Origin: Nigrospora sphaerica
Taxonomy: Eukaryota; Ascomycota; Sordariomycetes; Amphisphaeriales; Apiosporaceae
Direction of reading: 5' to 3'
DNA: 64,000 bases
Assembly: GCA_018287875.1 (NCBI GenBank)
Contig: JAGVVL010000001.1
Coordinates: 124,001-188,000 of the forward strand
In this document: piece by piece, positions 23,101 through 35,009 of the stretch
Layout: each line of letters starts with the position of its first letter
Position numbering within the stretch: position 1 is the first letter of the stretch
The notes under the pieces: model-generated
Seen by the model: only the letters and a program-made list of their open reading frames with translations
What the model was told of the DNA's origin: nothing
Databases searched by the model: none
Made by a program: the position numbers and the translations under genes

Positions 23101-23985
23101 TTCCATTAGTCTGATCTCGTGATCGTGATCTCGGTGCGGTGGTAGTTTCTCTGCCTCTTTCGGCGAGAACACATCTTCGAATTCTCGCAGTTCTAGCGGG
23201 AGTTGCTCAGGCAGGGGCGGATTAGCCTTCTGGGATAAGTGCTCGTCGATCTCTTCGACGGTGACGGGAAACGCGGCGTATCCTTTCCTTAGGTACGCTG
23301 AGCAGGCGCGAGCGGTGATCGGGGCAACGTCCCATCGGGATAAGGCCTCCGGACGGTTCGGCAGGTTCTCCGGACGGGCTCGTGCAGGGACGTCATGCAT
23401 GGCGACGACCTTCATAGGTCTCTCTGGCATGTTGCAGTTCTGGCGACAGAATTCGCTGTCGAACGTGAGCGTGTGACTCGCGAAACCCACACGGGGGTCG
23501 TGCATCTTAAGCCACGGGATTCCAAGGACAACGGGGAAGTAAGCTAGCTGGGTTACGAAGAAACGTAGTCGTTTCTCATGATGATCGTTTATCCGCATCG
23601 AACATTCGACGAAGTGGGTAACCTTCCCACTCTCGCTCGGGCGACCGTCGATCACCTCGATCTCGAACGGTCTCCGTAAAGGTCGCATCGGCAGCTCGTG
23701 GGCTTCAGCCCAGCTGCGGTCGATGAATGCTTTAGCGGCGGCTCCGGAGTCGGTTAGGGCGTAAGTCGGTATAGTGCAGTCATCGGAAATCAAGGTGGCA
23801 GGTAAAACCATGAGCTTTCCACGTATATCTTCCTCTTCGCGGATAGACAGGCCATGGACGGAACGGGCAGATATCGGTAAGGGCAACGGAGTTAAGGCGC
23901 CGGGATTGGGAGCCTGTAAGCGACTTAATACAGGCTCACGCCATTTAACGACTGGGGGCTCTCGGTGCGCGGCTCCTGGAACCGG
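20161..23985 (-). pseudogene. pol: Chromovirus Pol polyprotein, interrupted by one in-frame stop
   Basis: The pol frame is open from 23985 (after a stop at 23988-23986) to 20161 except for one TAG at 22293-22291. Domains in order: aspartic protease ([13 protein letters not shown]), reverse transcriptase ([21 protein letters not shown]), RNase H starting [15 protein letters not shown], integrase zinc finger ([18 protein letters not shown] then CHTCRR), integrase core ([41 protein letters not shown]), a GPY/F-like segment ([17 protein letters not shown]) and a C-terminal chromodomain ([19 protein letters not shown]). The stop falls between the RT and RNase H parts where a Trp codon is likely; a single C-to-T in CA context on the plus strand at 22292 would explain it. 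The start depends on -1 frameshifting from gag. Confidence 0.88.
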
Positions 23986-25316
23986 TTAATAGACGCGGCT
24001 GCAGCGGAGATAGGCTGGGGGGACCGAATGAGCGTGGGTAGTTGACGAGTGGGTAAGGTCGTGGACATTGTGGGGGGCGGGCTTCCTCGGGGGCTCGGAG
24101 TACGGGCCTGGCGGAACCGGACAGGTCGGAGGTCAGGTTCGGGGCATTGGGCGACTATGTGGCCTGTATGGCCGCACCGAAAACATTCTCCTCTCTCTCT
24201 TCGACCAGACGGAGAGCGGGGGCGGCTACGTTGGTGACTTAAGTCCATAGGATCACCGGCGTCGGTCTTAGCAGCAGGCGGGCGGGGTTCGTTCCGGGGA
24301 GGCACGTTATGACTGGCGGGGGTGGTGATGCTGTTAGTCTTAATCGTTCCTTTATGACCGTTGACCTGCCGCTGGTGCTGGCGGAACCGGTTATCGAGAG
24401 TCTGAAGATGACGGGCAAACGCGCGATACTCTCTCGTGGGGGCAGGGTTATGTAATAGCATGTCCTGGATCTCTCGGGACACACCTTGGGACAGTAGAGG
24501 GGGCAGGGCAGCTTCGGGGACCTCGCTTTCCAACGCGAGCCTCTCAAACTCTGCGAAGAAGACGCTGAAGTCGAGGCTCCGTTGTTTTAAATTGTATAGT
24601 TTATTTTCAGCATTCTGCTTCCAGTCCGGGTCTCCAAAGGCTTCTTCTAGGTATGACAGCATATTGGTATAGTCTGTAAACTGGGGGATTCCATGTTGGA
24701 TGCGGGGCAGGATTAGGTCGTAAGCTTTTCCGGATAAGCGGCTAGCGACGTAATTTAGGCGGGAAACAGCGGACGGGAACCGGTCGGCGTTGGAGACCAT
24801 CTTCGAATGGACTTGTTGGACGAACCTCCGAAGGTCGCTTCGAGTTCCATCAAACTCCTTTGGGTCAGGGATCTTCTCACTAAGGGAGGTGGGTTCGGAA
24901 CGTGAGGCAGGAGCAGATGTAAGCGTTCGCGGAGTATGATCTACCGGCGCTTCAGTGGTAGGTTCGGGACGGGGTGACTGTTCGGTCGGGGGTGTCTGTA
25001 CGGTAGGGAGGGCGGCTTGGAGGAGGCGTTCGTTCTCGACGCGGAGGTCGACGATGATCTTTTGGTCCTTATCTGAGCGGCCCTCTTGGTAGCGGACTAT
25101 CCCTTCTTTTTCTGCAAGGGCGATTCGGACAGAGGCAAGGGAGGAGTCCCTTTCAGCTAGAGCAGAGTCCCTTTCAGCTAAAGAGGTTTCCAGGTTCGAG
25201 ATATACCCATGTAGCGTGCGCAGGTATAGTAGCCATCCAGACGCATCGTCCTGGACGCTCGCGAGCAGTTCTCCGGGATCTTCGGTATCGGTAGGTGCGG
25301 TAGGTCGGTTCGACAT
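23925..25316 (-). CDS. gag: Chromovirus Gag polyprotein (463 aa)
   Basis: Intact minus-strand ORF starting 39 bp inside the 5' LTR boundary. The N-terminal third has a coiled-coil-like region with a repeated [14 protein letters not shown] segment. The middle matches the retrotransposon Gag capsid region ([43 protein letters not shown]). The C-terminus has one CCHC zinc knuckle, [14 protein letters not shown] (CX2CX4HX4C). It would form the cytoplasmic virus-like particle and bind the RNA. Pol lies in the -1 frame and overlaps the end of gag by about 60 nt. Confidence 0.9.
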   Translation of the reverse strand: MSNRPTAPTDTEDPGELLASVQDDASGWLLYLRTLHGYISNLETSLAERDSALAERDSSLASVRIALAEKEGIVRYQEGRSDKDQKIIVDLRVENERLLQAALPTVQTPPTEQSPRPEPTTEAPVDHTPRTLTSAPASRSEPTSLSEKIPDPKEFDGTRSDLRRFVQQVHSKMVSNADRFPSAVSRLNYVASRLSGKAYDLILPRIQHGIPQFTDYTNMLSYLEEAFGDPDWKQNAENKLYNLKQRSLDFSVFFAEFERLALESEVPEAALPPLLSQGVSREIQDMLLHNPAPTREYRAFARHLQTLDNRFRQHQRQVNGHKGTIKTNSITTPASHNVPPRNEPRPPAAKTDAGDPMDLSHQRSRPRSPSGRRERGECFRCGHTGHIVAQCPEPDLRPVRFRQARTPSPRGSPPPTMSTTLPTRQLPTLIRSPQPISAAAASINRFQEPRTESPQSLNGVSLY

Positions 25317-25354
25317 TTCGAAAGCAGTGTCGAGCTTAGGAGGAAGCTACGTAA

Positions 25355-25643
25355 TGTCAAGGAGCGGGCAGGCAGGCGGATAACGGAGTCGATTCAGGTT
25401 CTATGCTACAGGTCCAGGTTCCTATTCTGTCGGTACAGGTCAGGCTTGGTGGACAGGACGTAGCTTGAAGAGCTACAACTGAAGTCTCCTCGGTCGCAGA
25501 CTTCTTATCTAAATCCCCAACGGAGGTCCGTACCGAGCGGTCTTGACAGAACTCCATCACGGGACGACTAATCCGTAGCCAGTTTAGGATGTCTCAGAGG
25601 CTGCCCTGTGCCGGTACGGTCTGTCACGGTCCACCCCGTGACA
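25355..25643 (-). repeat. 5' LTR of the chromovirus
   Basis: 289 bp, TG...CA ends. It should hold the promoter driving gag and pol on the minus strand. Confidence 0.9.
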
Positions 25644-25648
25644 AGGTT

Positions 25649-26567
25649 AGAAGATATAAGAGGTATAAGAGAGTAAAAAGAGAAGGTAAATCCGACAAAA
25701 AAAGCACTGAAATATAAAACCAGTTGTTATATAGCTGCCATAGCCGTCTATAACGAGTAGGCGGTACTTAGAAGGGTCCTTTAAGGTGGTATTTAGGATA
25801 AAGACTTTCTTAAGCCACTCGAACGCTGTTTTATCTATGATCTATCCGTTTTCGGTTGCAGTGAACTGCCAGCCTCTAAATTGGCTTAAATCGACCGGAA
25901 ACCATTACTGTTAAACTGTTTTGCCCTTAAAAATAACTAATAGGGGCAGGGCGCGGCTTTAAGTAGAGATATATTCAATAAAGAACGTGTAAATATAAGA
26001 ACCACGCTATTTCTTTCGGACTGAGCGTTTTTCCGAACTTCTAAGTACTAGACTATTTAATCTAGCACCTTTTAGGAGTTCTGCTTTATCTATATTGTAA
26101 CAGTTAGCCGGCTTCACCCTCTAGATCTCCGGCAGTTGAAGATACCAGAACCATAGGCGAATTATCTCGACTGAGGCGCTATTAACACGCTGCGAGTCGA
26201 TAAACCGGCTCTTCTGAACCCTTATAGCTGGGTTCCTGCGTAGGAAGGCCTGCAGCCATCTCTTTCCTAGTGGCTCGCTGTTGCCTTGAGCCTGGAGGAT
26301 GCGTTCGGCGAACTCCTTAACTTGGGCGTGTGAAGGTGGAAGCCTTAGGGCAGCTTGAGTCAGGATCTAAGTCGTAAGTAGCTTTTTTTGGACTGTTCTA
26401 AGCCTCTGCTAGTATGCGAAGGCTTCTAACCTGCGTTAATGTCCTTTAATTCGGTTTCTAAGTGTTGACCTCGGAATTCCGTATTCTTAAGCGGATTGCT
26501 AGACTGAAGCCCCATTGGTAACGGAATTAAGAGCACTTTGGAGATCTTGTTCGTTGTATGGCTTCAT
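25649..26567 (-). pseudogene. Fot1/Pogo transposase, N-terminal part, RIP-inactivated
   Basis: Read on the minus strand from an ATG at 26567: MKPYNEQDLQSALNSV, then YGIPRSTLRNRIKGH (helix-turn-helix), LPPSHAQVKEFAERILQ, LGKRWLQAFLRRNPAI and a catalytic-type YNIDKAELLKG. The Asp is kept but the usual Glu is Lys. Several TAG/TAA stops interrupt it. The C-terminal part lies on the far side of the inserted chromovirus, at 19091-19812, where MDLSPNSKFANIEDIHQA can be read. Confidence 0.75.
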
Positions 26568-26719
26568 CTTTGATTATTACAATTCTAACTTCAGTTATAT
26601 TTCATTTGGAGCAAAATTGGCGAAGAAATAAAACATATTAATTTGGGTGGCTAGGATAGCGGTGAATATTTTAAGGTGGCCAAAAGTGGGGGGTAGCCAA
26701 ATGGAGGTTACCTAACTTA

Positions 26720-26829
26720 AAGGGCCCTTAAACCCTCGAAACACACTAAGTTTAGAGATTTCTATAAAGACATCTAAAGTTAAAGACTTTATAAAGCGTA
26801 TATTATAATTAAAGACGTGCTAATGTTAT
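26720..26829. other. Short RIP-like spacer
   Basis: AT-rich sequence between the Fot1-like element and the next LTR element; it ends in the TTAT duplication at 26826-26829. Confidence 0.6.
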
Positions 26830-27731
26830 TGAGACGGGGCTAGGGTACGTAAGCACCCAATGCCAGGGGTCTGATCAAGGACTTGCACCTATAAGTAGCC
26901 GTCCAGCTTCCACCGTACAGATAAGACAACAACAAGACATGTTCACTTCTTTTTATCTTTTGTTGCAGGTATAGGACTTATCCTATACCGTTCTCTGTCA
27001 CTACGGACTAAGCTATGCACTTAACGAGAAGCTAGTCCTTTAACCGAGCCTATCCTAAAGCTCGGGCCAGCCTACCCTGGAGCACGGGCCAGCTTACCCG
27101 CAAGCATGGCCCGCTTTACCCACAAGCGTGGCGTTCGCCACGCGGAAGCTTCTGCAAGGTTCCACGAGTTTCCACGAGTTTCTACGTGACTCCCTGAAGC
27201 TCCCACGAGCCCCCATGAGGCTCCACAAACCTCTATAAGGTTCCATATGCTTCTAAGCCACGTAATCACTTACGCAATCACTTACGCGTCCTCTTCCTTG
27301 TATTACTAAGAGGATAAAGGTTTAACGGGTATAAGTAAAGGCTGAATCTCCCCTCTTCGTGTAACTAGTCTGTCCTGAAGCAAGCAAGCAACTTAGAGAT
27401 CTCACTCTCTACCCCCCTTAAGAGAAGTTCCTACTCTTCCGTGTTCCTTTATCCTTAAGGAACGGCCTCCGAGATCGAAAGAGCCCTTATAAAGGGTTGC
27501 TTCCTCTTTCCGATCAAACCACCACTTCCAACATCTTTTAAGACCATCACTCGTAACCCTTTTGTCCCAGTTATTGTCCTAGTTGGACCTCACTTTTACT
27601 TGGGTAATAGATATACCCTTGATTAAGGACTTGCACGTCCTAAATCGAGGGCATGTCTATCACATTATCAGGGATCGACCTCACGACCGCGTCTTTCCAC
27701 TAGGCACTACACCTAGTGTTTGTCTGTTCTA
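26830..27731 (+). repeat. 5' LTR of the large element, interrupted by a solo LTR
   Basis: It aligns with 39393-39716 once 26961-27533 and one TCTTT duplicate are removed. Native length is then 324 bp, the same as the 3' copy. Confidence 0.85.
26961..27533 (+). mobile_element. Solo LTR (573 bp, third LTR family) nested in the 5' LTR
   Basis: The insert begins TGTTGCAGGTATAGG, ends CACTTCCAACA and is flanked by a perfect TCTTT duplication (26956-26960, 27534-27538). The 3' LTR has the same position uninterrupted, so it serves as the empty site. Inside are a palindromic TATAGGACTTATCCTATA near the start and repeated CGGGCCAGC/TACCC units around 27061-27130. No coding frame. No second copy of this family is seen in the window. 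Confidence 0.8.
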
Positions 27732-28411
27732 TGGCTTCCCCCTATAGGCTCGAACTGTGAACCTCTTAATTAACAGTTAAAAGAGAGAGAGAGACGATGA
27801 AGTATTGAAGACGTGCTGAAGATACCGAGTTGCGGATCTGTTATTAAGGGAAGATTGAGTACCTTAACAGACCGGACTTTCGGGAAGTATTACCCCTCTT
27901 TTAATTACCGACGAGACCTCACATGATGGTGGGAATTATTGATCAGCGCAAAAAGCGCCAGTTACGAAATATATAGAGACCCAATATTGGGGTAAAACGG
28001 AAAAGTTTTTAGCAAGGACAGCGCGATGCTGACAATTTAAGTTATGTTAAGCGGCACGCTAAAGCTAGCAATACACTATATAAGCTGTAAAATAAGATAT
28101 GGATACTACTAATTATAGTACTGCGAATAGCATACTGGAGTCTAGGTAGACTAGTGTCCACTTTAGACCTCCTTATAAGGGTCTTCTAGACAGCCATAAA
28201 GATAAGACTAACAATTGCGGACTATCCCAAGTGGGAAGGTTAGTTAGTGCGATGCTCTGATCAACAAAGTACGGGGAAGAGGAGACGAAGTTACCAGAGT
28301 CGTCGGCTAAGATAGCTACGACCTTAAAGTCGAGTGACTATTTATAATCGTTACAATAAAAGGGGACATCATAGACAGGACACTAAGCACGAAGTAAGTA
28401 TTATGTCTACC

Positions 28412-29690
28412 TCCGACAACTCTAATTAGAACTTTGCTCTAAAAAGCCTTGCAATTAACAATACCCTTAAAAAGACGCCGAACGACGAAGTCCACTAGCA
28501 ACATTCGCAGGCAGACCCTGACTAACTGGATGTAATGGCAACTAAGAAAGGAAAAGAAACGCAAGACAGGCTAGGTCCTGCTTATCCTCATCCTGATCAA
28601 GGCTATACGTATCTAATAGAAGTTCCTCCCTAGGTATAGGCGATATCGCGACCTCCTCTAGACCCCAGCAGATACCCCCACTTACGTTTTAATAGGAACA
28701 ACGTGTCCAGCTTTCTCGAGATGTTTGACCTGCATATACGAAAGTACAGATTCTCTAATTAAGACCTAATAGACGAAGTGTTGGCCTATTGCGAGGGTCA
28801 GTAAACGCTGTTCAATGTTAAGAATTATCTCGATAAAAGCAAGACTTGGAGAGAGATGAAGGCTAATATAATCTCGGAGTTCAAGATAGGGGATTTGCTA
28901 CAGCAAATTCCAGTCACGTAAAAGTTGAACGACCTTAAGTCGGGACTAAAGCTAAGCGACTATAAGGAGATCCACAGCTACATTCAAGAACACCAGCGCC
29001 TTATATAGGAGCTTAAGAACGTGGCCGGATTTACTAGATCGTATACTAGGGCGACGAAGGAAGGTTTAATTAAGAGATTCCACCTGTCTATCTAACACAA
29101 GCTGTATAAATGGAACCTTAAAGCCGACTACCAGGAGACCTGCAGTCACATGCTAAAGTGGATGATTAAGGAAATCACCTTCGTTAACAGACTAGACCCT
29201 GAGAGCGCCAGGATCCATGCGGAAGAGCAAGCGATGCACGATTAGAGGACTGCGTGCACTGTAAGACAACTGAACCCGCCAGTCTAGGCTTAGCAACCTC
29301 CGCCGGTTAATCCGTACCAGCCTTTTTAGCCTTAGCAGCAGTAGAAGCCAAGCTAGCCAGACCCAATAGATGAAGTTCGAGCGATAATAGAAAATATGAG
29401 GATCTAGATAATGACGGCACTGGGAGCACGCGATAATTAATGCGACCTACCCTAGATCAACGCTATAGGACCCTCCGGTTACTCTCGCTTCGGCTAAGGA
29501 GGTCGAGGGGGACGAGGCTCGTTCGATAGGATCATCCTTAAGAGCCGACTAGAGTTTATCCAGTTCCATAATTTTGATAGCTGCTATGTTTGCAGCAAGC
29601 CTGACTATAAGAGCCTGCGGTGCCTTTACAAGGCTTACCTAGAATAGGAGAAGGTGGTTCACTTTATACCGGACTTTAAGTAATAGTGGA
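28412..29690 (+). pseudogene. Gag of the large element, RIP-decayed
   Basis: The plus-strand frame reads FLEMFDLHIRKYRFSN, VLAYCEG, NVKNYLDKSKTWREMKANII and FVNRLDPESARIHAEEQA. A Gln/Pro-rich stretch and a zinc-knuckle-like CYVCSKPDYKSLRC near 29585 follow. Many TAG/TAA stops. The layout fits a Gag capsid and nucleocapsid. The start near MSTSDNSN (28403-28430) is tentative. Confidence 0.6.
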
Positions 29691-30589
29691 TAGGCACCTG
29701 TTCGGAACCAGGCGAATAACTTTAGGAAGACCTGAACAATTGGACAAGACATCGAAGGATCCCTTGCCTTTAGGAGTTGCTGAAGGACATTTTCGTCAAT
29801 CGGAGGGGGATGTACAGACAACAGGCGATTGCTAGGAATATGCTGTTCCTCACGACGCCCAGCTAGATCACCTAAGAGGACGTCGCCATACATAAAGCCG
29901 AAGAGAGTCAGCAGTATAAGCGCATCGTTAATCAAGGCGTAAAGACCCCCTCCGTCACTATTATCGAACTCTGCGATAACCTCACGGTCGTTACTGTACC
30001 TAGGCAAGATTTCCAGTACGAAGTCACTAGCTATAATAACGATGGGTTCCGGGTTGTATAAGCTAAGCAGGAACCGATCGCCCGAGTCGCAACAGTCGAA
30101 GAGATCCAGGACTCGGACATAGAGACGGCTGTGAACGCTGCCGAGAAGCGTATACGTAAGAACGATGGTTTATATGTTATAAAGGACGCTGAGCCCAGCC
30201 AGTCGATAGGGCTAGAGATGAGACTGTCTACGTAGACCACTAATCAAGATGTTAAGCGCTGGAAGGAACGACTGTAGCGAACTGTCGGCGATAAGAACGT
30301 CGCGATTAGCCTGCTAGACCTAATAAGTGAAGTCCCAGCTGCTAGTCTCGGATTGCTCGAGTTAGCAAAAGAGAGCGTCGAAAGACAACAAGGAATTGAG
30401 GAGGTCGTTGATCTCGAGACGGTAACTAAGCGCGTTATTAGGAGCATAAGGACGAGACTTAAGGACGACGAAAGTATTTACTTTAGGACGGTCAACTTAG
30501 TACAGATAAGCACTAAACAACTAGAAGCTAGTATAGAGGGCTTACCTGCGGTACTCGACCGAGCCCCTGATTAAAAGGACACGCGGCTT

Positions 30590-31165
30590 ATCGAGAGGAT
30601 TGCGAGCATGTCAGTCGGGATAAAGCCCTTAGGAAGGATCCCAGTGAGAGTCGGACTAACCGGAGATAAGAGCATCCTTTAGGCCCTGGTCGACATAGGG
30701 GCGGCGCTTAATATTATCTCGTCGCGCTATTGCGAACAGAACTCGCTGTATATGGTCGACAGAACAATGCTAATTAAAGGATAGTCGGAGACCGACAAGC
30801 CTACTAGCACCGTTGGTATATTAAAGGATTACGTGTGGCTCGCCGACTGTAAGGTGAAGGACAACTTTGCAGTGGTGCGCGTAGAGATAACAGGCCACGA
30901 TATAATCCTTAGCTTGCCCTTCCTATTAAAGATATATGCTACGCTTATCTACAACGTTCCTGTGGATACGAAGCCCTCAATGGAATTCTTAATTGGCAAC
31001 ACGAAGATCAGAGTCCCTATCACACTAGACGAGAAGCAGACTAGTGGAAAGTCTCGATTAATGGCCACAGCGACGGAAAAAGCCGGGCTACTGCGCTTAT
31101 CAGCCGACATAGTAGTATCCAAAGGCTACACCACCTTAATAAGGATTCTGAGAAGATCGCACTAA
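30590..31165 (+). pseudogene. Aspartic protease region of the large element
   Basis: The plus-strand frame contains GRIPVRVGLTG and then LVDIGAALNIISSRYC near 30687-30735, a retroviral-type protease site. The second active-site residue of D[TS]GA is Ile here, a likely C-to-T change of Thr. ITGHDIILSLPFLLK follows. It is part of the same polyprotein as the RT downstream. Confidence 0.65.
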
Positions 31166-31639
31166 TAGTATTCTCTCTAAATATTATCAGAGCGGCGGAT
31201 AGCACTGATCAAGAGTCTCCACTATACGATGAGCATAAGGACAATGTCCTCCTGGGATTCTCGGACGATACCCTACTGGACTTTCTACGGTCGCTTTAAG
31301 ATAAGGTTATGGGGGACAATGGGGCTGCGAGCTGCAGATTAGGACTGCCCTTATCTCTCTAGCAAGGATAGGAGGTCCGATAACACGCTATCTCGAGTTA
31401 AGTCAACACTATGTACAAAACAGTAGCGTAAAAGGTCTAACCTATCGACAACTACCCTTCAGATGGTAGCATTCTAGGAGGCTCTACGTTTTGGAAAGGT
31501 GCAGTGCTAGCAGGAATCGAGATGCCTGCGAGAATAAAGGACGGGCCAATAAAGAATATGCAACCACGCTTCACGACTATACTATTAGGACAAAGGTTAA
31601 CCGACGATAGATAAGCAGAAGTCCTTAATTAGCTCAAGA

Positions 31640-34600
31640 CCTTAGAGCTCACACCTTAAGAAACGGCCGTCCTAAAGCAGATCTTATAGAATCGGGAAGC
31701 CTGTTTAGTATGGGACCTAATGGAGATAGGCTAAATCCGATACGAGATCTCACCCCTATACAACATTCGGACGGTACCGCATATAGCATGGCAAGTAAAG
31801 AACGTCCCAATCCCTGGAGCGCTACTACTAAAAGCAATTGAGGCCTTGAAGAAACAACTCGAGAGAGGTTGGCTTAAGGAATACCACGGACTATACCGTA
31901 ACAGCTAGTTTATCGTTGCGAAAAAGGACGGGAGCGTACGCCTTATCAATTCAGCTACACGCCTTAATGGTGTCACGATTAAAGACGCGCTCCTGCCTAG
32001 AGGTAGCGACGAGTTCGCTAAGCCCTTCGTAAACTGTCAGATACTCACTGGACTCGACTTATTCTCGGGATACGACCACTGCGTACTCGCAGAGACCTCG
32101 AGAGATATAACAGCGTTCTCCACACCGCTTAGAGTCCTACGACAGACGACATTGCTGTAAGGATTCACCAATTCACCAGGTCACTTTATTCGAGTGATGT
32201 CCAGGATCTTGTTTGACATTCCTAAGGAAAAGGCCGATTTCTTCTTCGACGACGTCCTAGTTAAAGGACCCACGGAGCGTTATACTGATTAAGAGCGCTT
32301 CCTTAGCATCCGACGCTTTATACTGGAATATCTAGAGAACCTAGATACCGTGCTATTCAATATGGAGCTCGCCGGAGTTTCCATTAACAGCGCCAAGTCC
32401 TAATAGTGCCAGCGCTAGATCGAAATCGTTAGCTATATGTGCGGTTCCGATAGCCGCAAGCTACCTAAAAGGAAGGTTATAAAGATCCGCGAGTGGAACG
32501 CCTACAGAGACGTCAGTGAAGTAAGGAGCTTCCTCGGCATAGCAGGATGCTTTAGAGTATAGATCAACCACTATGCTATGAAATCGCAACCTTTAATAGA
32601 GCTACTACGAAAAGGAGCGCCCTTTACCTGGGGTCCTGATTAAAATTAAGCACTTAATACCCTGAAGAACGAGATCGCAGACGTAGTTGCGCTTCGAAAA
32701 CCAGAGTACAGTACCTATCAGTTCTACCTTAGGACCGACGTATCTGGTATAGGCTAGGGAGCTGAACTTGGCTAACTGATTAACGATAAGCACCGGCTAA
32801 TTCGCTTCGAGTCCGGATATTAGAACGACGCCGAGAAGAAGTACGACTCCGGTAAGCAGGAGTGTCTCGCTATCGTTAGAGCCTTACGGCGCCTACGACT
32901 GTACCTCTTTGGCGCCGAGTTCAGACTAGAAACGGACGCTAGGACGCTGCGAGACTAGCTTAATGACTGTTCAATAAACCTACTGCCATCAGCACCACTG
33001 ATAAGGTAGCTGGCATATATTAAGCTGTTCGCTTTCGAAGTACACCACTTGCTAGGCAAGAAGAACGTTATCGCGGACGCATTGTCACGCAAGGGCAGAG
33101 GACTATCCGACGATATCGACGACGCGAATAAAGGGGATATTGACGACTTCATTAACGCTAAGATTAACATAACCGAGCCTAATTAACAGAACCCATAGAC
33201 GAAGCTAGCCAAGTATCGCCACTACCTAAAGACATTACAGCTGCCAGACTAATTACGAGACCCTACCACTCCCCACTTAAAGAGAGTAGTCACTACGTTT
33301 AAGACGGAAGCCACCTGCTTCTTTGTCCACGAAGGAGTGATGTTTTGTAAGGCCACAGCCAAGTCACCACCACGCAGAGCTGTGGAAAGCCTTGATTAAA
33401 AGAAGAATATCTTCGCCTAGGCACACGAGGATCTCGGACACAAAGGTCGAGACGCGACCTATAAGAGGATTGCCAACTTATACTGGTGGGCTAATATATA
33501 CACCGATATTAAGCAGTGGTAGTCAGAGTGCCTCCAGTATACGAAAGCCTCTAATTAGCGACCAATGGATACGCAACTCTAGACGGAACCTATAGATATC
33601 CTTCAGACCTGGGTACTCGACGTATAGTATATGCCAGCTTACTAAGGATTCACCGCAACTGTCGAAGTGCGCTGCGAAGTATCAGGCTACCTTGAGGCCA
33701 TGGCATTAAAGAAGATTAACTCGGTAACCATCGTGCGGTTTATTAAGTCACGTATTATCTACTAGTATGGCTGCTTTTAGCACCTTAAAGTAGATAACGG
33801 CTTAGAAAACAAAGGAGAGGTCATTAAGGCTGGCAAGAAGTTAGGCTTCATAGTTATATTAGGACCCGCCTACAGTTCGAAGACTCAAGGCTCGATCGAG
33901 AACGGGCATAAGAGCATTGCTAAGTCGCTAATGAAGATGACCGACGGGTCTGGCAAGAACTGGGTGGCGTTACTACCCTTAGTTGTGTGGGCTGACAGGA
34001 CCGTGGTCTGGTACTTTGGCATGTCCTTATACCGACTCCTGTATAGAAGGGAACCCTTGATACCCTTCGAATTGAGCATTCCGACGTGGCGGATTATAAA
34101 CTGGAACGAAGATATGAGCTAAGAAGAGCTGATTACTAGAAGGGTGCGAATGTTAAAGAACCGACCTGCGGATATCGAAGCGACTTGCCGAGCGATCGCG
34201 TCTTAGAGAAAACGACGTGCGTAAGATGTTGATCAACGTAACAAGGCCAAGTTACGAAGTTTACTGCTAACGACTGAGCATCTGGTCCTTGCTTACGACT
34301 ACGTCCGCTATATCGATATATCCAACGACTGGAAGCTCCAGTACCGATAGATAAGACTATACAGGATCGTCGAAGCGTTGCCTTATAACTATTTCAAGCT
34401 CCAAGACGTTATAGGAGTCCCTATCTGAGGAGTCTTTCACGGCGACAGGCTGAAGGCCTTTAGGAAGGACCCCGACAGAACCTGGGAACCGCTTAATACC
34501 GATAAGGATAGATGGAGTTAGGAGGACCTTTAAGCACCTATACCTGGTCTTAATTAAGACAAACCACCCCCGAAAAGAAGGGGCGGACCACTGAAGAAAC

Positions 34601-34740
34601 CTCCGTAAGAAATCAGTATCGATGAAGCCACGAGTTTAGGACTACTGCCAACCCAGTTAAGAATCTAAGTTGAGATCCCTTCGGGCACACGGGAAGGCTA
34701 CGTTAAGTATCCCGAGTACTTTTAGGCCTCTTAACGACCT
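31640..34740 (+). pseudogene. RT, RNase H and integrase of the large element, RIP-decayed
   Basis: Reverse transcriptase can be read as FIVAKKDGSVRLINSATRLN (from about 31911), ILTGLDLFSGYDHCVLA and FFFDDVLVKG (32237-32266, the YxDD site). RNase H-like sequence has RLYLFGAEFRLETDA. An integrase zinc finger appears as HEDLGHKG ... YKRIANLYWWANIYTDI (33428-33510), and the core has WVLDV, HLKVDNGLENKGEV (33782-33820) and GSIENGHKSI (33892-33920). Domain order is Gypsy-type. Stop codons and Asp/Glu losses make it inactive. It differs clearly from the chromovirus pol in this window. Confidence 0.75.
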
Positions 34741-35009
34741 TGTTTAAAAGGGACAGTCGTGGTACTTTCGCTATATAGTTCCTTAGTTTCACCGATTTCC
34801 CGTTTTCCTTTTTACTGTTCTGGGGGACGTGTTGTACCTTTACGATGATATTCAGTTTAGATCCTGCGCTTTAAAGCGCCGATTAGAATATTCCACTTAT
34901 TACCTGATAACTGCTATTTAGTATAGCAGCATATCTTAACTTAAAAAGCGACGATGAAGAAGACGATTGGATATGAATTATGGCCTCGGTATAAAGCTGG
35001 CCTATAAAG

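Larger units (their letters stand above)
19818..25643 (-). mobile_element. Nearly intact chromovirus (Ty3/Gypsy LTR retrotransposon), 5.8 kb
   Basis: Two 289-bp LTRs (19818-20106 and 25355-25643) appear identical and have TG...CA ends on the coding strand. A perfect 5-bp duplication AGGTT flanks the element. Gag and pol are on the minus strand. A polypurine tract (GAGGAGGGGAGTAC, coding strand, 20107-20120) abuts the 3' LTR. At the 5' LTR edge ACGTAGCTT (25344-25352) can pair with AAGCTACGT within the LTR (25458-25466), as in Tf1/sushi-type self-priming. The pol C-terminus carries a chromodomain. The body shows almost no RIP, unlike the transposon it entered, so insertion was recent. It is inserted inside the second Fot1-like element. 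Confidence 0.92.
19091..26717 (-). mobile_element. Second Fot1/Pogo-type transposon, split by a chromovirus
   Basis: Inverted repeats AGTTAGGTGACCCCCATTTG (from 19091) and the reverse complement of 26672-26717 frame this element, with TA on both sides (19089-19090 and 26718-26719). After subtraction of the inserted LTR element and one duplicated target (5831 bp) it is about 1.8 kb, the usual Fot1 length. It starts only 22 bp after the previous transposon ends. The TIRs differ by RIP-type transitions. Confidence 0.85.
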
